DNA from: SLID01 sp041667545
GTDB taxonomy: Bacteria > Omnitrophota > Gorgyraeia > Tantalellales > Tantalellaceae
Assembly: GCA_041667545.1 (NCBI GenBank)
Contig: JBAYES010000023.1
Span: 1 to 29,244 of the forward strand
Direction of reading: 5' to 3'
DNA: 29,244 bases
A model generated the notes under the pieces. That model searched no databases. It was not told the origin of the DNA and saw nothing but the letters and a program-made list of their open reading frames with translations. Within the stretch, counting starts at the first letter, position 1. Every line of letters starts with the position of its first letter. Shown piece after piece: positions 15,039 to 22,320 of this stretch. The position numbers were made by a program, and so were the translations under genes.

Positions 15039-15626
15039 CTATTTTATCAATCTTATATTGTCGATATAGAAAGAGCCGGCATAGGCCGGTTTATTGTTAG
15101 ATTCCACCCTTATGCTGACCTTCCGTATATCCTGCCTGAAAGCCTCTCCTACTTCAACCCTGCGCCAGTCTATACTGCCCGGGCTGATATCCGCTTCCAC
15201 CGTCACCCATTCTCCCGGAACAACGTCGAAAGAGCGTGACATTTCTACCCACTGCCAGTTATCGCCTACAGTCAGTATTATTTTAGCTTTCAGGCCGGCT
15301 GGCGCGTCCGCGGGGATGTATACGTCACAGGCCAGACCTTTGGCGTCGGACCAATCGAAATACTGCATTGTCTCGACCATAGCGCCCGCCCATCTTCCTC
15401 CGGGGAAAACAGCTTCAACTTCAAGGCTCTTCGTTCCTTCCGAGGCATATTCTTCGGAAATATTGATCGCTTCCTGCACATGATCGGGTTTTTCATACGC
15501 CCAATCCGGTATTTCCCATCCTTCAGGGCCGCTTTCAAAACCAAAAAGAACCTCTTCCGCTGCAAACGAAAGGCCGGCGAAAAGAAAACTCAGGATCGCC
15601 GTAATTACCATACATTTCTTCAACAT
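15039..15626 (-). CDS. Secreted carbohydrate-binding-like protein, paralogue of the next gene
   Basis: A 195-residue protein consisting of a cleavable signal peptide (MLKKCMVITAILSFLFAGLS, then FA-AEEVLF) and a single beta-sandwich domain matching the lipoprotein encoded downstream: FGFESGPEGWEIPDWAYEKP, KSLEVEAVFPGGRWAGAMVE, LACDVYIPADAPAGLKAKII, GDNWQWVEMSRSF and SNNKPAYAGSFYIDNIRLIK. There is no lipobox, so unlike its paralogue it is probably released or periplasmic. The ribosome site AGGAGGAGATC is excellent. The 150-bp repeat element lies just upstream, between this gene and the 566-residue glycosidase gene. A role in binding a polysaccharide for the linked hydrolases is inference. Confidence 0.75.
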   Translation of the reverse strand: MLKKCMVITAILSFLFAGLSFAAEEVLFGFESGPEGWEIPDWAYEKPDHVQEAINISEEYASEGTKSLEVEAVFPGGRWAGAMVETMQYFDWSDAKGLACDVYIPADAPAGLKAKIILTVGDNWQWVEMSRSFDVVPGEWVTVEADISPGSIDWRRVEVGEAFRQDIRKVSIRVESNNKPAYAGSFYIDNIRLIK

Positions 15627-15640
15627 GATCTCCTCCTTTT

Positions 15641-15655
15641 TTAAGTTACTGTTCT
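15641..15655. repeat. 15-bp direct repeat, left copy
   Basis: TTAAGTTACTGTTCT, identical to 15806-15820. The two copies directly flank the palindromic element and look like a target-site duplication; 15 bp is long for a classical transposon. Confidence 0.85.
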
Positions 15656-15806
15656 ACGGTTCTGCGAAATATCGCTTTCACGTCGTTGCGAGGGAGCGAA
15701 GCGACCGAAGCAATCTTATAACTTGTTATATTTATTGATATTACTTCGTCACTCACTTCGTTCGTTCCTCGCAAAGACGTTATAAAAGTCCATTTTGCAG
15801 AACTCT
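15656..15806 (-). repeat. Dispersed palindromic repeat (MITE-like), copy 2
   Basis: This is an inverted copy of the element at 4691-4841. One end reads GTTCTGCGAAATATCGCTTT and the other, on the opposite strand, AGAGTTCTGCAAAATGGACT. The internal arms CGTCGTTGCGAGGGAGCGAA and the oppositely oriented TTCGTTCGTTCCTCGCAAAG surround an AT-rich centre. It lies within the sugar operon, right after the stop codon of the 566-residue gene, flanked by the exact 15-bp direct repeat. Confidence 0.85.
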
Positions 15807-15820
15807 TAAGTTACTGTTCT
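15806..15820. repeat. 15-bp direct repeat, right copy
   Basis: TTAAGTTACTGTTCT, containing the stop codon (TTA at 15811-15813, TAA on the minus strand) and last codons of the upstream glycosidase gene. Confidence 0.85.
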
Positions 15821-17511
15821 GACACCGTTAACCATTTGTCCATCACTTCTTCGGCCATCTTGCCCTTGACCGTGAAACCAAGAGGGCTCCACCTGTCTTG
15901 CGGAAAATATTGCCATACGTAATATCCTTCAAACCAGGGCCTTTCGCTTAATGCCGTAAAGACGGCTTCCAGACTGTCGGCCTGGGCCTTCTGGTCCTCT
16001 ATTCCCGATATGGCCACCCAGGGCTGTATCGCCGAACCTCTGGCCGAAGGATACCCTATTTCGGTAAGAACTACTCCCATGTCCGTAAGCCCCCGTGCCT
16101 CTCTCCATTTCTCTATCTCATCGGCTATCCTGGTCCAGGAGGCTATAAGGTCTTCCAAAGAAGGATCCTCCACTGCGGAAAGAGGGAAATACGCATCTAT
16201 CCCTATGTAGTCCAGTTTATCCCAGAAAGGCACTTCCTTATACTCTGTCCAATTAGCCGCATATGTAAGAATCCCGCCATAGATCTCCCTGACCTTCTCT
16301 ATCAATCCTTCCCACCTATGTGTCCACGCGTCAAAAGTGGTAGCTTCAAGTTCGGTTCCAACACAGAATATTTCCGCGCCGGTTTCGGCAGCCAAACGAG
16401 CATACCTTAAGGTCAATTCCTCGAAACTGTCAAACCATTCTTCCGAAGGCATTATGTTCACTCTCGGCTCGTCTGTTCTGGGGTCAATATGCGGTTTCAA
16501 CATAACTCTCATGCCTATCTTTCTGCTGGAAGCTATAACATGCCTCAACGCTTCATCTGTCGGAGTATCCCCGTCGGGGGTATCGTTAGCAAAAACAACC
16601 TTGGAATCTATGCTGTCCTGATAAGCCGGTACCATTATCGCGATCGAGTCATATCCGGCATCCCTTAGATAGGCCAAAGTTATATCCGAAACAGGCGAAA
16701 GGAACTCTTCGCCCATCCATGATGTGTATACAAGCCCTTTCTGAAAAGGGTTCTCCGAGAGAGGTACCACCGGCTGGGCCAGATTGTTGAGCGCTTCATC
16801 AGCCTCTTTTCTGGCATCCTTGTCTTCTTCGGACGTCAAATATTCTTCCTTGGTGATCGTGGCTGACGGGTTATGTGAAGCGGGACCATATATTTCGGTC
16901 TCCCATATGGATATTCCCCAATCCTCGTTAACCCTTTCTTTTCCAAGCACTTTAACATAACGGCATTTTACAGGGGTGAATTCAACGTCCATAGTTCCGC
17001 CTTTAAACTCCTTTTCCCTGTGTAATTCTTTCCACGAGACCCCGTCGTTAGATCCCAGGATCTTATGATCTGTAGCATATGCCCTTTCCCACCTTACAAT
17101 AACGTTGCTGACCACACTTTCTTGTCCCAGATCGAAAGATATCCATTGATCTCCTTCATGATAATCGCTGGACCACCTGGTAAGCATATCCCCGTCACAG
17201 GCATTCATGGGGTTGGGAGAAGGCGCCCAATCGGGCGTTTGATCAAAACTTGATGCTTCCGCTTTTTTGACCTCTATGTATACAAGGAGTTCATCAGGCG
17301 CGGCCTCTACCGTTTCAAGAACCGCTTCAACTTTACCGGGTTCAGGGGCTACTGGAACTTCTTTTACCGGAACATTACTTTTTACAACAGCTGGGGTCTC
17401 AGCCTTTACCCCCGGATCCTCTCTTTCTCCGCAACCCGAAACAGCAAAAACACCTATTGCCGCCAATGTCAGAAAACCCGCCGCTTTTCTTTTTAGTGAT
17501 GCTTCCTTCAT
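15811..17511 (-). CDS. Lipoprotein with discoidin (F5/8C, CBM32-like) module and GH113-like catalytic barrel
   Basis: A 566-residue surface or periplasmic lipoprotein. The signal peptide ends in the lipobox AVSGC (Cys27). A Pro/Val/Glu-rich linker (30-75) follows. Residues about 80-210 form a discoidin-type module: PMNACDGDMLTRWSSDYHEG, DQWISFDLGQESVVSNVIVR, GSNDGVSWKEL and CRYVKVLGKERVNEDWGISI, then WETEIYG. The catalytic barrel spans about 256-560, with Glu387 in FCVGTELEAT as likely acid/base and Glu484 in VVLTEIGYPS as likely nucleophile; LTYAANWTEYK and LDYIGIDAYFPLS match the paralogue at 13025. The start has AGGGAGTGAA. GH113-like enzymes cleave mannan-type chains, which would fit the linked mannose-phosphate genes, but the substrate is unproven. 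Confidence 0.85.
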   Translation of the reverse strand: MKEASLKRKAAGFLTLAAIGVFAVSGCGEREDPGVKAETPAVVKSNVPVKEVPVAPEPGKVEAVLETVEAAPDELLVYIEVKKAEASSFDQTPDWAPSPNPMNACDGDMLTRWSSDYHEGDQWISFDLGQESVVSNVIVRWERAYATDHKILGSNDGVSWKELHREKEFKGGTMDVEFTPVKCRYVKVLGKERVNEDWGISIWETEIYGPASHNPSATITKEEYLTSEEDKDARKEADEALNNLAQPVVPLSENPFQKGLVYTSWMGEEFLSPVSDITLAYLRDAGYDSIAIMVPAYQDSIDSKVVFANDTPDGDTPTDEALRHVIASSRKIGMRVMLKPHIDPRTDEPRVNIMPSEEWFDSFEELTLRYARLAAETGAEIFCVGTELEATTFDAWTHRWEGLIEKVREIYGGILTYAANWTEYKEVPFWDKLDYIGIDAYFPLSAVEDPSLEDLIASWTRIADEIEKWREARGLTDMGVVLTEIGYPSARGSAIQPWVAISGIEDQKAQADSLEAVFTALSERPWFEGYYVWQYFPQDRWSPLGFTVKGKMAEEVMDKWLTVSEQ

Positions 17512-17576
17512 TTCACTCCCTTTTTTTCACACCGTTTCCTTTTAACACAACCAACACGTCACATTGTGTCGTCTTC

Positions 17577-18458
17577 TTACCCTTTCAATGCGGACATAGC
17601 CACACCCTTCATTATGTATTTCTGGAACGCTAAGTATACCACAAGCATAGGGAGCGTGGCAACCACAGCTCCGGCCATTACCATTCCGAAATTCGCTCCG
17701 AACTGTCCGGTCAAAACCGCAAGCGCCAGAGGCAGCGTGCGCATTTCGCTAGTATGTATTATGACAAGCGGCCAGACAAAATTGTTCCATTGCTGGAGAA
17801 AAGTGAATATCGCGAGCGTCGCTATGACCGGTTTTATCATGGGAAGGACCACCCTGAGATATATGGTGAATTCGCTGCAGCCATCTATTCTTGCCGCGTC
17901 CAGAAGATCATCGGGAATGCTGTATATGTATTGCCTGTTCAAAAATATACCGAAAGCGCACCAGGCCATGGAAGGTATTATCAGCCCCCTGTACGTATTC
18001 AGCCATCCCAGATTCTTCACTATAATGAAACCCGGGATTATATTAACTTGCCAGGGGATCATCAGAGACCCGATGAATAAAAAAAACAGCTTATCCCTTC
18101 CCCAGAATTTGTGTTTTGCAAAAGCATATCCCGCCAGCGATGTCGCAAAGACGTTAAAAACAGTTATGGAGCCGGCCACAAAAAGGCTGTTCAAGATATA
18201 CTTTCCCATGGGTATCATCTTGAAAAGATCCTTATAGGGCTCCAGTGTGGGGTTTTTGACAATAAAAGTCGGCGGATATGCCTGTATCTCTTCCAGTGGC
18301 TTTATGGACGTAATGAACATCCATATGTAGGGAAGCGCCATTGTAACTGCCCCGATCATAAGGAACGCGTATATCAGGGTTTTTACACCTATGCTTTCCC
18401 TGTACCTGGCAGCGTCGAATCTCGTAATGTTCAAGAGATTTCCCTTAATACTCCACAT
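17577..18458 (-). CDS. ABC sugar transporter permease (MalG-type)
   Basis: A 293-residue inner-membrane protein with six hydrophobic segments. The cytoplasmic EAA loop that docks on the ATPase is present as LLDAARIDGCSEFTIYLRVV, then LPMIKP. Other MalG-type features are PYIWMFITSIKPLEEI after the first helix and NSLFVAGSITVFNVFATSLA. It forms the channel with the MalF-type partner encoded just upstream, and the two genes overlap by 14 bases. No ATP-binding subunit is in the operon, so a shared MsmX/MsiK-like ATPase encoded elsewhere is expected. Confidence 0.94.
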   Translation of the reverse strand: MWSIKGNLLNITRFDAARYRESIGVKTLIYAFLMIGAVTMALPYIWMFITSIKPLEEIQAYPPTFIVKNPTLEPYKDLFKMIPMGKYILNSLFVAGSITVFNVFATSLAGYAFAKHKFWGRDKLFFLFIGSLMIPWQVNIIPGFIIVKNLGWLNTYRGLIIPSMAWCAFGIFLNRQYIYSIPDDLLDAARIDGCSEFTIYLRVVLPMIKPVIATLAIFTFLQQWNNFVWPLVIIHTSEMRTLPLALAVLTGQFGANFGMVMAGAVVATLPMLVVYLAFQKYIMKGVAMSALKG

Positions 18459-19353
18459 TAGATCGCATCAACTTTTTGTTAAGAACGGTTATAAGGAACA
18501 CAATAGCGAAAATGATATAAGCAAGTGCCGAAGCGTAACCCATTTGGAACTTTGTAAACCCTCTATCATAGAGATAAGCAACTATGGTAAGCGCCGAATT
18601 GAGAACTCCTCCTATACCTCCCTGCCCTCCCGTCATTATGTACACCTGCTCGAAAACCTGAAAACTGACTATGAAGCTCATCATTGTCACGAATACTATA
18701 GTGGGCCTCAGCAAAGGCAGGATTATATGCCATAATCTGTCCCAATATCCGGCGCCGTCTATCTCCGCGGCTTCGTACATGACCTGCGGGATTGTCTGAA
18801 GCCCGGCCAGGAACAGTATCATGCTGTATCCCAACCCCGCCCAGATAGACATTATCATTATGGAGGGCAATGTCCATGTCGGGCTGGTCAGCCAATCAAC
18901 AGGCTGAAACCCCATCTTCAAAAGAAAAAAATTGAAAAGACCATACTTTTCCCCCGCATACAGCCATTTCCATATTACTGAAACTGCTACGATTGCCGTA
19001 ACCGTCGGCAGGAAAAATATCGACTTGAAGAAATTCTTGAAATGTATCTTCTGATCTATCGCTACCGCCAAAAGAAGAGACAAAGTCACCCCGAGAGGGA
19101 CAACCCCGATAACATAGATCACCGTATTCCGCAAGGCCTTCCAAAAAAGAGGATCGTCAAAAAGAAGCCGGCGGTAATTGGCAAGTCCGATAAATCTGGG
19201 CGGGTGGACCACATTATATTCAGTGAAAGACCAAACAAAAGATATCACTACCGGAATTATCTGAAATATGAAAAAAAGCGTAAATGGCAGGGCTATGAAA
19301 AGATATGACACTTTCTGCTCATTGAGTTTCTGTAAAAAGGTTCTATCGTCCAT
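18445..19353 (-). CDS. ABC sugar transporter permease (MalF-type)
   Basis: A 302-residue inner-membrane protein with six hydrophobic segments, first gene of the operon. MalF-type signatures are VVHPPRFIGLANYRRLLFDD after the first helix and an EAA loop YEAAEIDGAGYWDRLWHIIL, then PLLRP, which contacts the ATPase. AGGGCAGGGT precedes the ATG. The promoter at 19403-19431 gives a leader of about 40 bases. It works with the MalG-type protein and the solute-binding lipoprotein at the far end of the operon. Confidence 0.94.
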   Translation of the reverse strand: MDDRTFLQKLNEQKVSYLFIALPFTLFFIFQIIPVVISFVWSFTEYNVVHPPRFIGLANYRRLLFDDPLFWKALRNTVIYVIGVVPLGVTLSLLLAVAIDQKIHFKNFFKSIFFLPTVTAIVAVSVIWKWLYAGEKYGLFNFFLLKMGFQPVDWLTSPTWTLPSIMIMSIWAGLGYSMILFLAGLQTIPQVMYEAAEIDGAGYWDRLWHIILPLLRPTIVFVTMMSFIVSFQVFEQVYIMTGGQGGIGGVLNSALTIVAYLYDRGFTKFQMGYASALAYIIFAIVFLITVLNKKLMRSNVEY

Positions 19354-19381
19354 ACCCTGCCCTTATTGCATTCTTTTAAAA

Positions 19382-19410
19382 TGTACAGCAGTTAGCCCTG
19401 TTATTGTACA
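19382..19410. promoter_or_regulatory. Pair of TGTACA boxes over the operon start site (candidate operator)
   Basis: TGTACA occurs at 19382-19387 and 19405-19410, start points 23 bases apart, about two helical turns. One overlaps the -10 and the other lies just past the predicted start near 19396; on the minus strand both are preceded by CTGTACA. A repressor here would block the promoter. The ROK protein of the operon is the natural candidate, but this is inference. Confidence 0.4.
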
Positions 19411-19431
19411 GTTTTTGCGGGCTTGTGTCAA
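19403..19431 (-). promoter_or_regulatory. Promoter of the sugar-uptake and glycosidase operon
   Basis: Minus strand: TTGACA (19431-19426), a 17-base spacer and TACAAT (19408-19403). This near-consensus sigma70 promoter precedes the MalF-type gene, and no later strong promoter is obvious before the terminator at 10405-10442. Confidence 0.82.
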
Positions 19432-19479
19432 CCTGCCCGATGGGTTTCTCGTGATTGCCGCCCAGGAAGCATATTCAGG

Positions 19480-22320
19480 TCAAACGGGAGTAAAAGTGTC
19501 GATTATTTCCGCGCCATCAGCGGCGGTAATGTGATACCCTTTGCACGACGCCGGAATTATCATCATCGCACCGCCGGGGACCGCAACGGGAACGGAATAT
19601 TCCACCCCATTGTAAGAGATAAAAGCTTTGCCTTTGGAAACCACCATGCTATGCATACTTGAATTGACATAACTCTTTATAAAATAAGAGTTTTTGATAG
19701 TTATCCGGCGGGCTTCAAGGCCTTTATCTGCGAAATCTCCGGGGAGGCGTTCGATAACGTATCCCTCACCCTTTTCTACGATTTCAGGGGTAGCATCGGA
19801 AGTAACTTCCGGCTTCATTTCGATAGAGCGTTCTATATCCAGCCTTTTAAGCGCGCCTTCTCTCTGGTATCCCGGGAAATAATATCTTATCGGATACGTC
19901 GTCCCATCCTCAAGCGATTGCGTGGGACCGGATATTTGCGGTTCAACAACAAATACCCCGGGACCAAGGGCGTGAAGAGTTCCCGATGGTACCGGGATAA
20001 CATCCCCGGGTTCGACGTATCTGTACGCGTAAAAGAACTCCACTCCTTTCCGGGACTCAAGAAAACGCTTAATATGCCCGTCTAATCCCGGAACATCATT
20101 AGCGAGCTCTTCCGCCGCGGCAAGAACGTCCTTTTTGTCTTGAAGAAGGTTTTGTCCTTTTTCTCCTTCTGACTCTATGGCATCCAAAAGCGCGTTAAGA
20201 TCTTCGCCATACTTCGTAAGGGCTTTCTCGTAGGCAGTAGTGACTTTTTCTCCGTATTTCTTTACAGCCTCACGGCTGAAACCAAGAATTATCCAGTTCT
20301 TGCCATCAGCCAGAGAGCTGTCGCATGAAGTCACTACCCAAAGTTCGTTCTTTGAATCGTGAAATTGTACAGACAATCTGCCCTTCGGAGTAAGTATCTT
20401 TACAAGAGGCGCCATCGCTCCGAACTTTTCAACGACTTTTGGCCCTAAAAGGTCTTTGGCGAGCGAAGATACCAGATCATCCATCTTAACTCTTTTACCG
20501 GCCACTACAGCCATAGAGCTCTTTCCCTCTATGCCCGGACCGTACCAGAACTCCCCCACTCCGTTAACACCCCAGACTTTATATTCTGTATGCGGCTCTA
20601 TGATGAATGGTTTTCCTTTTTTGATAAAATCGACTATTTCCGGAGCCACCTCACATCCAGAGAAATCCGAGGCGGGGATGGCCCGACCGGACGATGAAAA
20701 AACATCTTTCATCATTGCCGGAATAAGCCTGTCCTTAAGGGCGACTATTTTCCCGGCCCGTTCTTTTGAATCGGCTGTAGCGTAAACCCGGAATTCCGGA
20801 GCGTTCCCCGACGGCCTTAAATGAGCTACGTCTCCGTTCTCAAACACAACTTTTATACCATCAATAAAGTTAATGCTTTTTATTTCGCCGAGTTCCTTAT
20901 CAATTCTAAAATATCCGATGAGCCTTTTTTTGATGTCTTTCAACGCGATGATATCGGTCTCCCGCACATCGGCCCCTGACACAGCCACCTTTTCTCCGTC
21001 GAAATCAACCTGAGTTATGCTTTTTTCGGCGGGTGTTAAAAACTCTATTATTTTTTTCCCGGTTTCGGCGCTGTACTCTTCACAGCCGGGAGTGGAACTA
21101 TCCGCCACACCGGCATCCGTGTACCTCGAAGGAAGGTTCTTATCAACTATCTCTTCCGTTAAAACCTTTTGCTGCTTTGCCAAAAGAAGAAGCGCTATAA
21201 CGGGGAGAACAGCGTCTCTTGTGGGAAGAGCGTCCAGAACTTTTCCGTCTATATTCCAGCTGCTTCCTAAAAGGAACCCTCCGTTAGATTCCCAGCTCAC
21301 CACCTTTGAACCCGGAAACAAACTTGTCTCATCTTCCATAGCTCTTACTACATAAGGAGACCCTATCTTAGTCTGTACTACTTTTACCCCTCGTCCGGAA
21401 AGGGCTTTTAACACCGCGTCATTGGCGCTTACCGGTACAGCGGCGAAATCCGGATCCAGATAAAGCGACACAAGCGCCCCAAGCTTATCTCCGGGGATAA
21501 AGTTTCCTGCCCCGTCCGCGACAAGGGGCCTATCCGAATCTCCGTCGGTAGAAAAAATGGCGAATGGCTTGTACTCCACCGCCCATTTTTTCAAAAGAGC
21601 CAATGTTTCTCTGGATATCTTCTCCGTGTCGACCGGTACGAATTTTTCAGACCTTGCAACCGCCGCAACTTCCGCCCCAAGTTCTTCAAGTATGCGCTTT
21701 ATCATGTCCCTGCCTACCGCTGAATGCTGGTAGAGCACTATTTTAAACCCTTCAAGAGAGTCAGGCGGAAAAACCTTTGTGTATCTCTCCACGTAAAGCT
21801 CTACAGCTTCTTTCCCGGACGTTTCAAGGGGTTCTTTCTCGCTTGAAACAAACATCCCTGTTTCGTTAAAAAGTTTCTTTATTTCAGGACTATTCATCAC
21901 ACAAGAACGTACTCTCGCCACATTTTTAAGGATATCCTTCTCGTCGGATTTAAGAACTTCCCCGGACTTCTTCGTAAACTTAATACCGTTACGATCTTCC
22001 GGTATATGGCTGCCTGTAACCATTATGCTGGGTATTCCCTTTTTAATACCATAATAAGCGAGCGCCGGGGACGGCAGTCTCCCGCAAGATACCGCGGCGC
22101 ATCCGGCGTCATTAGCAGCCTTCGCGACAGCCGCCATTATCCTGGAGGTAGAGTTCCTCAGGTCTCCGCCTATAGCCACTAAAGCTTTATCCGAAGTTAT
22201 TTCGTCTTTTTCTCTAAGGAATTCAATGAACCCCCGGGTATTTATGTAGCATTCCCTGTCGGTCATTCTATCTACAGTATCCCTGAGTCCGCTTGTTCCG
22301 AATTTTAACTCGTTATCCAT
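19480..22320 (-). CDS. Phosphomannomutase/phosphoglucomutase fused to class I mannose-6-phosphate isomerase
   Basis: From ATG 22320 (AGGAG eight bases upstream) the protein is 946 residues. Residues 1-540 are an alpha-D-phosphohexomutase: phosphoserine loop VTGSHIPEDRNG (Ser104), metal loop STDGDSDR (259-264), sugar-binding loop SWESNGG (near 344) and phosphate-binding RPSGNAPEFRVY (502-513). Residues about 570-946 are a cupin-type mannose-6-phosphate isomerase: EPHTEYKVWG, GRLSVQFHDSKNELW (Gln652, His654, Glu659 as metal ligands), then PSGTLHALGPGVFVVEPQ (His783). The isomerase converts fructose-6-P and mannose-6-P; the mutase converts mannose-6-P and mannose-1-P. Fusion of mutase and isomerase in this order is unusual; the known bifunctional enzymes I recall join PMI to the guanylyltransferase. 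It overlaps the nucleotidyltransferase gene by eight bases, so the pair is translationally coupled. Confidence 0.9.
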   Translation of the reverse strand: MDNELKFGTSGLRDTVDRMTDRECYINTRGFIEFLREKDEITSDKALVAIGGDLRNSTSRIMAAVAKAANDAGCAAVSCGRLPSPALAYYGIKKGIPSIMVTGSHIPEDRNGIKFTKKSGEVLKSDEKDILKNVARVRSCVMNSPEIKKLFNETGMFVSSEKEPLETSGKEAVELYVERYTKVFPPDSLEGFKIVLYQHSAVGRDMIKRILEELGAEVAAVARSEKFVPVDTEKISRETLALLKKWAVEYKPFAIFSTDGDSDRPLVADGAGNFIPGDKLGALVSLYLDPDFAAVPVSANDAVLKALSGRGVKVVQTKIGSPYVVRAMEDETSLFPGSKVVSWESNGGFLLGSSWNIDGKVLDALPTRDAVLPVIALLLLAKQQKVLTEEIVDKNLPSRYTDAGVADSSTPGCEEYSAETGKKIIEFLTPAEKSITQVDFDGEKVAVSGADVRETDIIALKDIKKRLIGYFRIDKELGEIKSINFIDGIKVVFENGDVAHLRPSGNAPEFRVYATADSKERAGKIVALKDRLIPAMMKDVFSSSGRAIPASDFSGCEVAPEIVDFIKKGKPFIIEPHTEYKVWGVNGVGEFWYGPGIEGKSSMAVVAGKRVKMDDLVSSLAKDLLGPKVVEKFGAMAPLVKILTPKGRLSVQFHDSKNELWVVTSCDSSLADGKNWIILGFSREAVKKYGEKVTTAYEKALTKYGEDLNALLDAIESEGEKGQNLLQDKKDVLAAAEELANDVPGLDGHIKRFLESRKGVEFFYAYRYVEPGDVIPVPSGTLHALGPGVFVVEPQISGPTQSLEDGTTYPIRYYFPGYQREGALKRLDIERSIEMKPEVTSDATPEIVEKGEGYVIERLPGDFADKGLEARRITIKNSYFIKSYVNSSMHSMVVSKGKAFISYNGVEYSVPVAVPGGAMMIIPASCKGYHITAADGAEIIDTFTPV

